Positions 1-12,145 of a stretch of 64,000 nt of DNA are shown here, piece by piece. Under the pieces are notes generated by a model. It saw only the letters and a program-made list of their open reading frames with translations, was not told the origin of the DNA and did no database searches. The stretch's first letter is position 1; every line of letters starts with the position of its first letter. The stretch lies in assembly GCA_030267565.1 (NCBI GenBank), contig BRXU01000018.1:2108001-2172000 (forward strand). The letters are read 5' to 3'. The DNA is from Pleodorina starrii (Eukaryota > Chlorophyta > Chlorophyceae > Chlamydomonadales > Volvocaceae). The translations under genes were made by a program, and so were the position numbers.

Positions 1-139
1 GCTCTGCGTCGAGCAGGAGGGGGTAGCGGCCCCTCACGCCCTTCTCCCACCGCAAGGGGGAGAGTGCTTAGGCGGTCTTTCCGTCGGGGCTGGGTTAGCA
101 GCCCCTGGCCAGCGTCAGGGCCCGGTCAGATACTGTAAC

Positions 140-140
<1 letters not shown>

Positions 141-201
<61 letters not shown>
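141..201. repeat. (CA)n microsatellite in a starch-synthase-like gene intron
   Basis: About 30 uninterrupted CA dinucleotides lie just 3' of the last visible exon of the minus-strand gene, so they are intronic. The bases to the left (1-140) show no coding signal. Confidence 0.95.
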
Positions 202-203
<2 letters not shown>

Positions 204-288
204 CGGCGCACGGACAGGGCACAGGCCGCGTACCACGTTCTCCCTCCCCCCCACCCCCACCCCTCCACCCCCCCACCCCCACCCCCAC

Positions 289-3200
289 CTGAGCTTGTCG
301 CTCTGGGTCCTGTTGAAGTACAGCTGCATAGGCGCCCCCGCCACCGGCTTCTCAGGCACCGTGATGATCATCCAGTGCTCCCGACCCCCCACCACCGCGG
401 CGGGGTCGTGCGCCGCCACCTGCGCAGCCGCGGACGCGCGCAGCGCCGCCTGGCGGGCCGCCTCCGCCGCCGGGTCGTGGTCGGGGTCGTCCGCGGCCGC
501 GGCCGCCTTCTTCTCCCGCGCGTCCAGCAGCTGCGCCTGCGCGGAGTTGACGACGCCGGCGGGGCGGCGCTCGGAGAGCAGAGCCTCGAAACGGCTGGGG
601 GAGGAGGAGGAGGAGGAGGAGGAGGAGGCCGGGACCGCCTGCGCTTGCGCCGGCGCCCACCAACAAACACCAACAGTAACAAAAACACCAACACCGCCGC
701 CGCAGAAAGTGCGGGAGCGACCGCCCAGCCCAGCCCAGCACCGCAGCGCAGCGCAAGGCCCAACGAGCCCCGACAGACGCAGACGATTGCGATGCGGCGG
801 CAAAGCAGCAAAGCAAAGCAGAAACGCCGCCGCGGCAGGAGGCGTGGGAGAGGGAGCGAGGAAAGGCAGCGGCGGCAGCACGGCAGCACATTCCGGCGCC
901 GGCGCCGGCGGCGCGGACACAGCACACGAGAGTAGCGTCCACAGCAACATCAGCCGCAGCCGCGTCCACCAACAGCGGCAGCGGGAGCAAGGGTGATCGC
1001 GGCAGTGAGACACGGCAGGGTGAATGGGGCCGCATCGGTGCGTGTGTGTATGTGTGTGTGTGGCGACAGCATCAAAGGTCGGCAGCATGGACAGCAGCCG
1101 CCAGGACAAGGCCACCCACCACCACCACCACCACCACCGCCGCCATCAGCGCCGCAGCGCCAGTCCGACCAGGCCCATCAGGGAGGGGGCCACACAGCGC
1201 AGCACGCGCAGCACGAGGGAGGCCGCGGCGGCCAGGGGTGGGGTGGGGTGGGGAGGGGAGGGGAGGGGAGGCGGGCCGGGGGGGGCAGGAGGGAAGGGGA
1301 AGGGGAGGGGAAACGCGGGGGCGTGTAAGACACGGAGCGGAGCGAGAGGGGCAGCAGGGCGAAGATCCGGTCATGCTCCGGGTGTGGGGGTGTGGGGGGG
1401 GGGGGAGGGGACGAACTTTTCAGAACGGAGGTGCCCCGGCGGGGGGTTATCGGTATCCCGCGGGGGGGCGGGGGGGCGGGGAGCACCAAGGAACAGAATG
1501 TGCGTCGGGAGCCAGGAGCCAGGGCGACATCCGGACGTGAGGTGACGTGCGGTGCGGAGAGCGGCGCGGGGGGCGGTGCGGGGGTGCGGGGCCGCGCCCT
1601 GGGTAGGGCTGTGGCAAGGGGGGGAAGCCTGGCTGGCGGCAGCTGCAGCGGGGACACGACCGGGCACACGACCGGAATGCGGTGCTGATGCTACACGGCG
1701 CCTAGCCCGCTTGCGGTGCGTTGCGGTGCTAGAGCCGGGGGTCCGCCGCTGCGTGCACTCGCTGACCCCTGGGTCGCTGGCACCCAGTCACCCTCAACCC
1801 TGTTCCTTCGCCGAGCATGCAGCAGCAGCAGCAGCGTGAGAAGGGCCCCGTCGCACGCGCGAGGACACGCGGCCCCCAATACCCCCACTCGCGCCACCGC
1901 CCCACCCACATTTCCCCCCCCCCATATCCACACACCTCCTCCTCACCCCACCCCACCCTAAGTCCTGCCCACCTGCTCCGCTGCGGCATGCGGCTGCCGG
2001 TGCCCCACCTCCTCCTCATCCAGGCTCGAATCAATCTCCACCGACATGGAGGCCATGTCGCGGGCGTAGGCGCGGCCGCTCACCGCCGAGAAACCGGAGG
2101 AGGCCGAGGAGGAGGGGGAGGAGGGGGAGCCGTTGGCACGCACTGACTTGGACGCATTGGCTTGCGGCGCGGCGGCGGAGGGCGCAGGTGCCGGGGCCGC
2201 GGGCGGCTCAGCCACCAACACAGAGGCACCATAGCTCCTGAGGGTGGGTGGGTGGGTGGGTGGGTGGGTGCGTGGGTGGGTGCGTGGGTGGGTGCGTGGG
2301 TGGGTGGGTGGGTGGGTGGGTGGGTGGGTGGGCGGATGGGTGGGTGGGTGGGTGGGTGGGTGGGTGGGTGCGTGGGGTCAAGGCATGCAAAGTCCGTGGT
2401 GTTGGCAAGCCGACAGACTATGATACGGTAGGAGGTGAAGGCGAGGGCGGGTGGGGTTGGGGGGACTAGGTAGAGGGACTGCGAGAGGGGCGTGCGCGGG
2501 GGCCGGTGAGGGAGGGAGGGTCGCCGGGGGTGCGCGTCCTGTCCTGTCATGTCCTGGGTTACGCAGCGGTACCTCTCCATCCTCATCTCTAAACAGCAGC
2601 AGCAGCGGTAGCAATCCCTCCCTTACCGCTGCATCCCAGCTGCAAATCCCACCCAACCCCCACCCCCCCCCTCTGCCCCCAAAGTAGGTAACGGCCCTCC
2701 ACAGCTGCGCCCTCTACAGCTCCCCCCACCCCCATTCCCCCTCCACCCTCCCTCCCCTCACCTGCCGCTGTAGCCGAAGGCGCCGCTGCCGCTGCCGGAC
2801 GCAGCTGCCTCCGTGAAGCGACCACTGCTGCCGCCGCGGGAGGCGCCCCCGGACGACACCGCCTGGGCAGCCTGCGACTGCGGAGAGCGAAGATGTTAGG
2901 GGTGTGTGTGTGTGTGATGGTGGTGGTGGGGTCATGCGCCCTTCCTCCCTCCTTCCCTCCCTGACGCCCACGCCCACGCCTCCCCTGGCGCCCGCTTGCC
3001 CCCTCCCTGGCGCACCTCCAGCCCCGCTCCTCCACCCACAGCCCTTACAGGCGGCCATAGGATGGGCTGCGGCAGCTCAACAGCCCACCAGCCCATCAGC
3101 CCGCCCTCAGCCAGGGCAATCGCACCCACCCTTCCGCCCCCCCCCCGCCCCCCCCTTCCCCCGGCGTTACCTGTTTGAGCGCCGCCTCCACCGCCACCCC

Positions 3201-4760
3201 CGCCTGCTCCGCCTGCTTCGCCAGGCTGCTGTACTCGGCTGTGAAGCGCTCCAGCTGCTGTGGGGACATGTGCTTGGCACTGCTGGTCACCACCTGAAGC
3301 ACACCGGGACAGGGACAGGGGCAGGGACAGGTGGTGATGGTGGTGAAGGGGGGCCGGGGGGTACGGAGCGCCTTCAGGGGCCGCCGGCGAGTGACGGGGC
3401 CGGTCACGGTGCGGGTGGGGCTGATACAACCGACATCGCAGCGGAGGGACGTAGGCGACCGTGAACCCCGCGGGTGGGGGTGGGTGGGGTGGAGTGAGGG
3501 AGGGCATCGCGGGTGCTGAGCAGGGCCGGCAGGGCGGGAGGTGGCTGTGCCGTTGCGCCGCTGCGGCACATGCGATGACCTGTCATGGAGCTGGGCAGGG
3601 GAGCGGACCCTTGTGCCCACCTCGCCGCCGCCGCAAGACCGACCCCCCTATCTACGTAGGTAGGTAGGTAGGTAGGTGGGTACGTATGGGGCCCCGCATT
3701 GGACAACAACACGCATCCTTTATATGGGGGGGGGGCAGCCATCGCGGACCCGGTGCGCACGGGCGCACCCCACCAGCGGACTGCAGCTGCTGCTGTGGAA
3801 GTGTGAGGGGGAGTGTGGGAGGGGGGGTGCAGGCCGGGGAGGGCGGCATATGAGCTGGCCGCACGGTATCGCCACCCAGCCAGTCACCCGGCCACCCACC
3901 TGGCGAAGCTTTTGGTTTTCCTCCAGCAAGCGACGCAGCTCCGAATGCTCCTCCGCTGACATGTAGGTCTCCGCCTGGGGGCAGAGGGGAGGGGAGGGAG
4001 GGGAGGGACGGAGGCGGGGGGAGGGGAGGGAAGGAGGAGGGGGGGAGGGGGGTGGCATTGCGTGAGACTGCAAACAGCAGGCGGCTTCGGTAGCATACCC
4101 GGGAGGAGGAAGGGGAAGAGGTCAGCGTGTGCCTGCCCGCCCACCCGGCCGGCCGATGGAGGCGACCACATAGCCGGTCTCGCCGCCATGCGGAAGGTAA
4201 TTATGGGTCAAAGCGAGGATCGGCGCGGCAGGAGCGGGAGCGGCGGTCGAGTCTTAGGGCCAACCACTTAGCACGTGCAGGGTATTTAATATCTTGTGAA
4301 TCAGACGGTTGGCCTCGACAAGCACGACTGAGTGTGCCGCACCGCCACAACCTACGAAAGCGGCATAGCTAGCAAAGATCGGGTGTAAATAACGCGAGCA
4401 AATGGGGATCCTCGCTGCAACACCCTTGTAGCAAGGACTTGGCCCCACTTGCCGTGCTGAGCTCACCTCTTTCAGCAGTTCCAAATCCTCCTTCCGCAGC
4501 GCCCTCAAGCCAGGTGCCCTGCCGGGGCGTACCCCGCATGATCCCCTAGTACCTGGCACTCTGTCCGCACCTGCAGACGCAGGCCCAAAACGAATGTTTG
4601 AGGAAATCAGAACGGGTCGGATACATCGCGCTCTCAGTTGACGGTCTGAATGCGACATTGGATGGGCCGACCCCAACGGACTTCCGCGCTTACCCTTTCG
4701 GACAGTTCTTTGCGCACCAGCGCTGCCAGCCAGCCCCATGCGCCCCATCGAAGACGCCAT
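289..4760 (-). CDS. Probable starch synthase III-like protein, N-terminal part (gene runs off left edge)
   Basis: Seven exons were modelled on the minus strand: 4760-4694, 4552-4467, 3974-3900, 3293-3171, 2877-2762, 2237-1973 and 638-289, all with GT/AG ends and compatible phases; the rest lies left of the window. The first ~45 residues (MASSMGRMGLAG..., rich in Ser/Arg/Ala, few acids) look like a plastid transit peptide. Residues ~45-120 are predicted coiled coil (LRRLLEENQKLRQ and a Gln/Glu/Lys-rich stretch). A Ser/Ala-rich linker follows, with a polySer run coded by a GGA repeat. The last exon reads HWMIITVPEKP...MQLYFNRTQSDKLR, which resembles the start of a CBM53-type starch-binding domain (Y-F/Y-N-R before a run of basic residues). 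Transit peptide, coiled coil and CBM53 together match soluble starch synthase III, which elongates amylopectin chains in the plastid. The catalytic GT5 domain is not in the window, so a glucan water dikinase or another CBM protein stays possible. Introns hold many simple repeats; the 639-1972 intron is the largest. Confidence 0.55.
2241..2372. repeat. (GGGT)n / (GGGTGCGT) microsatellite
   Basis: Tetranucleotide GGGT array with GTGC variants, in the intron immediately upstream (in gene sense) of the exon ending at 2237. Open reading frames through it encode only Trp-Val-Gly or Pro-Thr-His repeats and are artefacts. Confidence 0.9.
3424..3462 (-). repeat. Second dispersed repeat family
   Basis: Minus-strand CACGGTCGCCTACGTCCCTC then CGCTGCGATGTCGG; a related copy (CTCGGTCGCCTACGTCCCTT, then CGATGCGGTGTCG) lies on the plus strand at about 16999-17031. 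Confidence 0.5.
3655..3679. repeat. (GGTA)n microsatellite
   Basis: Five to six tandem GGTA units in the 3294-3899 intron of the minus-strand starch-synthase-like gene. Confidence 0.85.
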
Positions 4761-5206
4761 GGTAACTAGCGTTTTTTCTATGCTGGGTGTAGCGTAACGA
4801 CCAGGGTCTGCAACGAGGGTTCCCGATAGCCTTATCCAGTCTCTCGCAGCAGCGCCTCGCTGCGGAACTGAGGGCTTATGAGATATAACGTGCTGGCGTT
4901 CGCTCACATAAAGCGTATCCGTTCACCAACTCTACCTCGGTTGTGACAGCCAGGAAGTGGGCGATGAACGGTGATGAACGGAAGTGCCGTATTCTTCATC
5001 GATTCCGGTATCACAGAGCGCCGGTGCGTTTGGCTTGTTGGTTGTTGACGCAATGAAACACGATATGCAGAAGTTATGAAATACATCTTCAAAGTGCTTC
5101 GAGGCGCAGCGAAAGTGTAACAAGTTTCGAGGAACCCAGAATGTGCCTTCATCGTCCCCAAATGGCAAAGACCTTATGAGCGCATCCTTTATAAGTAGCA
5201 CTTGAC
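4761..5206. promoter_or_regulatory. Head-to-head intergenic region, starch-synthase-like gene / BACK gene
   Basis: 446 bases between two divergent start codons, with lower GC than the flanking introns. It should hold both 5' UTRs and promoters. No TATA box could be singled out with confidence. Open frames across it lack splice logic. Confidence 0.5.
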
Positions 5207-8200
5207 ATGGACGTTTCTGTCGATGACAGCAGCCCAGATGTCGGTCAAAATGTAAATCAGCAAGTGTCGGCTGTCGCCGAAAAGCAAAGCGACCAACAGC
5301 CAGCTCATCATGGGCAGCAATCGGACGCACATGCAGCGCAGCGTCGGGGTTCGGCACCCGAGGACCCCGAAGATGACGACGAACCGTCCCCCGTACTGGA
5401 CGGAGAAACAGAGGATTGCGACGACCTGGAGGACGATGGACTGGACCACGACATGGTCCGTCAGGAGGCCTGGGCCATTTGTCGGGTGCGCGAACTGGCA
5501 AAAGCGTGCGCCCGACTGTCGGGGCCATTGCTGCCGACTGCACTGGAGAGGGCGGCGAGGCGCATCGCCCGATGTGAGTTGGCAGCTACTGCAGAGCGCG
5601 TCAGAACTGGGTCATGAGGGGCGCCTCTCCGTCATGAGGGGCGCCTCCCATACGCCGGGGCCGGTATGGGGGTTCGCCCGACTCACCACGACACGCTGCA
5701 GCACGGGCTTCGCGGATGCTCCCCCCCTGTCCACTAAACGCGGATTCCCCCCGCTGCTGCTTCTTTCCTCACTCCCCTCCCCTCCACTTCGTGGTGATGG
5801 GACAGACGCCAACCGCATAGGCGGCTTCCCTCCGGAGCCGGAGCCGCTGACGCCGCTGGAGGTGGCCGCGTTGCAAGCAGCACTGCGGGTAGGGCAGGCA
5901 GGGTGGCGGGCGTGGGGAGGGGGGGTATCCACCGGGGGGAGGGGGGCGAGAGCAGCAATGTAGTGACGAAGGTGCCATGCCGTGCTGAGGCGCAGGCGGG
6001 CCTGGATGGGGCAGCTTCCGGTTGGGGTGATACACCGGTATCTGCCGCGACCAGTTGCTGGTTCAGGTGCGGGTCCAGGTGCTGGGTCGGGTCGAGCGCC
6101 TTCGCTCACTGTTTTTTTCTGGTCCTTTGGCTGACCTTGGCGAACCTGGGCGTGCGCTCCGGGGGTTGGACGGACGCGCTTTCGCGCGCAGGAGACGGCT
6201 GCGGCGACGGCGTTTCCTCACTCTGGTCATCCCACCGCGGAGGGCGTGGCGGCGGTGGAGCAGCTGGCGCAGCAGGCGCTGGAGGGCATTGACCTGTCGG
6301 CGCCACCGCCACAGCACGCGGACGGCGGCGCAGGGCCCGGCGCCGCGCCCTGGCCGGGTGCCGCTGCGGAGGAGGGCGGCGGCGGCGGCGAGGAGGGCAT
6401 ATCCGTGGAGCTGCTCGTGCGGGCGGGATCCGAGCGGGTGAGGCGAGGCGCGCCGCAGGGAGCGGGCGGAGGGGTAATCCACGGAAAGGCGGGAGCCCGT
6501 GAACGGCAGAAAGGGAGGCGGGGAATCAGAAGGCGGAGCGGCTGGAGGCGCGGCCGGAGGCCCCCCTTCAGGCGTCCCGCCGGGGCCTGTGTGGTTCCCC
6601 CACAGCCCCTTCCAATGCCCGGGGAGGGTGGCCGGTGGCCCCCCCCCCCCGGTCTTCTTCTGTTACTTTACCGTCACGGGCTCCGGCCTATACGTGGATA
6701 CCCCCCCCGGGGCGCACAAACGGTGTGCGGATGCGCGGAGGGAAGGAAGGCCCGGCGGTGCGCTCGCCCGCCTGGATAGGAGCTCCGTCCCTGGGGGGCT
6801 GAGCGGGGGGGGCTTAGGGTGAAAGCCGCGTTGGGCGGGCTGCCTCGTGGGGCGTTGGGGGTGCGATGCGGCGTTGGTACTGCGTGCATCCCCCAGCAGC
6901 CCCCAGTCCCCCGCGATGAAGACCAGCAAGTTCAGATGCTTGGGGGGGGGGGCGCCCGGGGCGGGCCGGAAGTGAAAGGCAGCGCGGCAGTACACTGGAG
7001 GGGATGTGGAAGGCACCCCACCGGGCCGGGGATGTGGTGTGATGCGTTGCGTTACGCTGCGTTGCCTGGTGTGGTGCGGTGTGGTGTGGTGTGGGCCCCC
7101 TCTCTCTTGAGGGGTCAGGTGGCTAACGTGTGGCGTAGGGTCGGAAGTCCTGGTGCTGATGTGCTGGTGTTGGCTGCAGCTTTTGACCCTTGTAAAGCTA
7201 CCCGCTACCGCTACGTCCCCCTGGGTGATCCCCGGCCGGCCCCTACCCACCCACCCACCCACCCCCTGGTCCGATGCAGACACCCCCACCCAACCCCTCC
7301 GCGCTGCCGCTGCCCTCACCCGCCTCCCTTCGGTTTCCCCCCCCTTCGGTTTCCCCCCACCCCACCCCACCTCCGCCTCCGCCTGCTGCCGCTTCCTCCC
7401 CAGATCGGCGCTCTGAGCTGGGGCCTGTCCTGCCTGCTGCGCCGCACGGCGTCCCCCCGCAACGTGTTCGGTGTGCTGCTGCTGGGCCGCTGCCTGGGCT
7501 GTCCTGAGCTGGCCGAGGAGGGGCTGCTGGCCGCCATCGCCAACTTCCCCGCAGCGGTGGCGGCCGATAAGCGGCACTTCCTGCTGCTGGACGACGCCTC
7601 ACTGCTGCTCATTACCTCCAACTCCAACCTGCAGGTGGGGGGGGAGGGGGAGGGAAGGGAAAGGGGGGGTATGAACAAAGGTAAGGGGAGGGAAAGGGAG
7701 GGGAGGGAAGGCACCTACGCCCCGTGGCCTCTTCGTGCTGGGCGCCTCTCCCAGGTCCTGATCTCCTTCCACCGGCCATGACTGGTTACTTGTCGCGGTA
7801 TGGTCATGGTCTCGCCACCGTGTTGTTGTTTCACACGAAAACTCGCCTTCCCCCTCCCTCGCTGTATCCAGAGTTGCTGAAACCAGCACCAATAACGCAT
7901 TTCACCCAGTTGCCCAGCCGGACTGTCACACGCTCTCCCCCTCCTCCCTCTCCCCTCCCTCCTCCCCCTCCCCCACCCCCCCACCAGGTGACCCAGGAGC
8001 TAGACGTGTGGGAGGCCATCGCTGAGTGGGTGCAGCACTCGTGGGAGTCCCGGCGGGTCCACCTGTACGACCTGCTGCAGGCGGGAGTACGACTATCCCA
8101 CCTGGACACCCTGCAGCTCAGTCAGCTGCAGCGCCACCCGCTGCTGCTGGGGGGGGAGCCGGGACCCGCGTCGCAGCTGGTGGGGGCGGCCTACAGCGCG

Positions 8201-10210
8201 CGCATACTCAGCAACGTGCACCGCAGCCGCAACAGGCAGCGGGGCGCCGCGGCAGCGGCCGCGGCGGCGTCGGGGGCGGGCGGGTACCTGGCTCAGCCGA
8301 CGGCGCAAGTCAGTCAGCAGCAGCAGCAGCAGCTGGGTCAGGGGGGGAGTCATCACGGCCCGCGGCCGACGGCGCAGGCGTTACAGCAGCAGCAGCAGCA
8401 GCTCCCGTCGGGGGTGCCGCAGCAGCGGCCGCAGCCGCACGCGGCTCTGCAGCAGCTGATCGGCAGCCTGCAAGCGCGGGCCGCAGCGGCCAAGGCCAAG
8501 CAGCAACAACAACAACAACAACAGCAGCAGCAGGCGGTAGCAGCAGCGGCGGCGGCGGCGGCGTCTGCTGTGCGGGAAGCTCCCTCCGCGGCGCCGCCGC
8601 GCAGCCCGCCGCATCACCACGCAGAGGAGCGCCTGCAGGGCCCTGGACCCGCCGCTGCCGCTGCCGCTACCGGCTCCGGAACCGGAACCTCCGCCGCGGA
8701 GCTCAGGCAGCAGCCTGGCCCCAGCGGCCCCAGCTCCACCTCCCGGGGCGGCACCCTCCCACACGCCGCCGCTGGCGCCACCGCTCACGGCGCCGTGGGC
8801 AGCCTCAGCTTCAGCACCCCGGGCCCAGGCAGCCCGGAAGCCCTGGGCGGCCTGGGCGGGCACCTGCAGCGACGGCCCAGCCCGGGCCCGCTGCCAATGC
8901 TGTCATCGCCGCAAGCGGGCGAGGCGGGGGCGGGGGCGGGCGGCGGCAGCAGCGCCGACAAGCGGCAGCTGGCGTCCATGCTGGCGCAGGCGATCGCCAA
9001 GGCGGCTGCCAGGCAGGGCCTGCCGCGCATACAGCTGGGTGCGGGCGGCGCGGCGGTGACACCCGGTGCGGTGCAGGCGGCCCTCAGTGCGGCGCAGGCG
9101 CACATGGACTCCAACCCGGCGCTGCAGGAAATGCTGCGGGAGGCCAAGGCGCAGGTGGCGCAAGCCAACCACCAGCAGCAGGAACAGCAGCAGCAGGAGT
9201 ACCACCCCCACCACCCCCACACGCAGCCCGAACCGTGCCGCCAAGATCAGCAGCAGCAGCAGCAGCGGTTGCAGCAGTTGGGGCCGCCGGTGGCTCACTC
9301 GCCGCCGCAGCTGCCGCGCCCGCCGCCGCTGGCGGTGCCGGTCAGCGTCGCAGCGCACGCGCCCTCCTCCTCCGCCCTCCCCGCTTGCTCGCCCTCGCCC
9401 TCCTCTCTCTCCCCCGCCCTGGCCATCAGCCCCGGTCTGGCCTCCCAGCTGCTGCTGCCGGGCTCACAGCCGCAGCCCCAGCCGGGGCAGCAGGAGCCCG
9501 GCCGCCCGCCGCCGCCCACGGCCCTGGCTCCGCAGCAGCTGCTGCAAATCGCGGCGGCGGTTCAGAAGGCAGTCCGCAGCGGCCAACCGCAGCCGCCCCA
9601 CGTGCGGCAGCAGCTGCAGCAGCTGCAGGCCTTCATCTCCCGCCAGTTGGCCGCCACCCCCGCCGGCTCACAGCAGCAGCCGCTGCTGCTGACGCTGCAG
9701 TCCATGCTGGCGGGCGCCGCCAGCTCGTCTGCCGACGCGACTCAGCCGCCCGCAGCGGCGGCGGCGGGGGCGGAACCGCCGTCGCAGCAGGCGCATGGGC
9801 AGCAGCAGCAGCAGGCGGGGCCGCCGGCGGACCAGCCGCTAGTGCAGGGCTCGCCACAACAGGAGCAGGAGCAGCACCCGCAGATTGAGCTGAGGCCATC
9901 CGCGGCGGAGCCGGGCGCTTTACCTGCTGCTGGGTCCCCTGATCCGCAGCACACACAACCGCATGGTAGACAGCAGGAGCAGCAGGAGGAGGGGCCGGGT
10001 CATGAGGGGGGCAGCACGGGGCAGGATGTGGCGCAGGGGCGGGGGGGTGGGGAGGGCGGCGAGGCGCCGGAGGCCGCGGCGGCGGCCAGCGGGATAGGGC
10101 GTCCGTCGGGCGCGAGCGGTGGGACGGAAGGGGGCGGAGGGCGGGGAGGAGGTGGCGGGCAGGAGGGTGGCGGGGAGCCCGATCCCAAGCGGCGGCGGCG
10201 AATGCGGTAG
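5207..10210 (+). CDS. Gln/Ala-rich BACK-domain protein (BTB-Kelch-like adaptor family)
   Basis: Five-exon model: 5207-5573, 5806-5888, 6192-6437, 7404-7634, 7988-10210 (TAG); 1,049 aa, all junctions in phase. The N-terminus (aa 1-122) is acidic (run of Asp/Glu around aa 50-80). Exons 4 and 5 carry a BACK domain at ~aa 245-345: NVFGVLLLGRCLGCPELAEE, then FLLLDDASLLLITSNSNLQ, VWEAIAEWVQHSWESR and HLYDLLQAGVRLSHLDTLQL, matching the helical repeats that follow BTB domains in Kelch-like CUL3 adaptors. No BTB domain could be read upstream; an unrecognised exon in the 966-bp intron 6438-7403 is possible. From aa ~370 the protein is low complexity: polyGln, polyAla and Pro/Ser runs coded by CAG and GCG repeats. 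It ends KRRRRMR, a possible nuclear signal. Exon 2 could instead start at 5821 (also in phase). BACK assignment is firm; cellular role is inferred only. Confidence 0.8.
6478..6513 (+). repeat. Dispersed short repeat family, copy 1
   Basis: ATCCACGGAAAGGCGGGAGC + CCGTGAACGG here; near-identical copies at about 6670-6702 (minus) and 29090-29122 (plus), all intronic. Confidence 0.6.
6670..6702 (-). repeat. Dispersed short repeat family, copy 2
   Basis: Minus-strand copy (ATCCACGTATAGGCCGGAGC, then CCGTGACGGTAA) in the third intron of the BACK gene, only ~160 bases from copy 1 and in opposite orientation. Confidence 0.6.
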
Positions 10211-12145
10211 CCCCACACCCTAACAAATCTGCTCCCCGACTGCACTGCCCAGCCCCTGCACACCGTTTATTACGCCCCTCTTGCAGCTGCATGAACTGAA
10301 CCTTGAGAGGGGTCCCACCCCCGGTGTTGTGGCCAGTACCGTTGCATTGACCGGTAGCTTTCAGGCAGGCCCTGTAGCGGGCGAGAAGCAGGGGTAGGAA
10401 CCGTAACAACTGCGGACCTAGCGATCGGGGTTCGCGTGAGGACCCTAGCGCCGCGCCCGGGGGTCTTTTGTCCGGCCCCGGGCCGGGGCTGTGTGGCTGG
10501 GGTTCGTCCCCTGTAGATCGGTAGTTGCGTTCCAGATAGGTAGGCGGTGCAGGGCAGCGACGCCGGCCATAGCGATTGGAATGTGTCGCGCCACCTTTGC
10601 CCACGGGCGCTGATGTGATGAGTACGGTATACCTTTACCTCACGAGGAATGCGTTCTTTTGGGGAGTCCTCACAGTCAAGCCAGCTCACAGTCCTGCTTA
10701 CGGTGCGCGTCCGGCGCCAGCGCGGTTAATGCCGCATATCTACAGCAGGCAGCGTGTGCAAGGGTTATCGCTGCGCCTAGACGCACGGCAGCACCGCCAA
10801 TTCGCTGTCGAATCGGAATCAATAGAGCGCTACTACTAGCCAGGTGGCATACGAACTGCTAGGCGTCATGGCGTCCAATCACAATACCATACAGGACAGA
10901 CGGACGCGGCGGCGCCAGCCACGTTCCCCCATCCCCCTGGCTATAGCCAACCTAGGAAGCTACGTCGTCTCGTGCCCAGCGGCTCCGCCCATCCCGGCCG
11001 CCACTCGATACTAAGCAGTTGTTACGGCAAGTACGGTAAAGCGGGCAGGGAGGGGAGGCACTGCCCGCCCACCAGCCCGCCCACTGCCTTGCGATGTGCG
11101 GGCAGCTCGCAGTTCCAACCAACAATGCACAGTCCTGTGCACGGTCCCGAACACCCGATTGGTTGCGACTGGTTCGAGCGAAGCGAAGCCAGCCGCGCCT
11201 CCGCCAGGCTGGCCGGGACCCGGGAGGTGCTTTGCCGCAACACAACACGACGCAGCGCAGCACAGTCCAGCACACCAAAGGCTGCACCATCGCGCCAACC
11301 ACCCAATCCGGCCAAGCTGTGCAGGAGCCACTCCCTGTCGACTTCGCAGAAGCGAAGGCCGGCCCTTATTTTCCTGCCCCGTCATCCACCCCGGGCCCCC
11401 CCCAAGCTGCAAGAACGACCCATGGGCACATGTGCAGCCGGGCAACAGGTGGCCTCGTGGCCACAGCAAACGCTGGAGACGGGCAGTACGACTCGCCCAT
11501 CCTCACAACAAATTAAACCGCATCATACACAGGAACGCGCAGGGGTGGTGTTCAACTTCACAGCAGCGAACAGGATCACGTCACGACGCAGATTCCCCGA
11601 CCAACCAAGCTAAACCAAGCTAAATCCAGTCGTGGCTACAATTGTCTTCTCGAGTGCGCACTGCCTACAGACCAGCAGGCCGCCAAGCCAGCCAGCAGCA
11701 GCGCCGTCTTCACCTACAAGCCCCGCCCGCCCCAACAGCACCGGAAGCCCCCCTCGCTCCGCTTCCGCCCTTGCCCTCAGCCAGGGCAACCATCCCCGTC
11801 TCCACCTCCACCTCCGACCTCCGCAGCCAACCCACCAAGTCAACCCATAGATACCACCACCCACACAAACAAACACAAACAACACCGGGCGGCACATCAG
11901 TGACGGATATCAGATATGACACCAGCCACGTGCGTCGGGTGCGCAAGTGCCGGCCCCCCTCGGCCGCCAACATCGCCGCCTGGCTGCCGGCCTCCTCAGC
12001 CCGTCCTCCGTTTCATCCGCTCCCGCTGGCTCGCTGTCCCCGCAGCCAAGCAGCCGGCGGTCAGGCGGACGTCCAGGGGCCGTCGCAATCGCCGCACCCA
12101 TCCCCAACGAGACCCACAGACCCGCAACAGGACGTCCAGCCCCCT
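10211..12145. other. Convergent intergenic region (3' ends of BACK and ZIP genes)
   Basis: 1.9 kb between two convergent stop codons, so presumably both 3' UTRs. I saw no TGTAA signal for either gene here and no exon-like frame. Plus-strand open frames at 10972-11613 and from 11642 onward are Pro/Arg/Gln-rich, have no splice context, and the latter runs antisense into ZIP exons. Confidence 0.5.

Noticed and set aside
2208..2586. Pro-Thr-His and Trp-Val-Gly repeat frames
   Set aside because: Translation of a GGGT microsatellite.
8026..9888. 620-codon Ala/Gly-rich frame inside the BACK gene
   Set aside because: A +1/+2 shadow of the CAG/GCG-rich last exon; the BACK domain continues only in the other frame.
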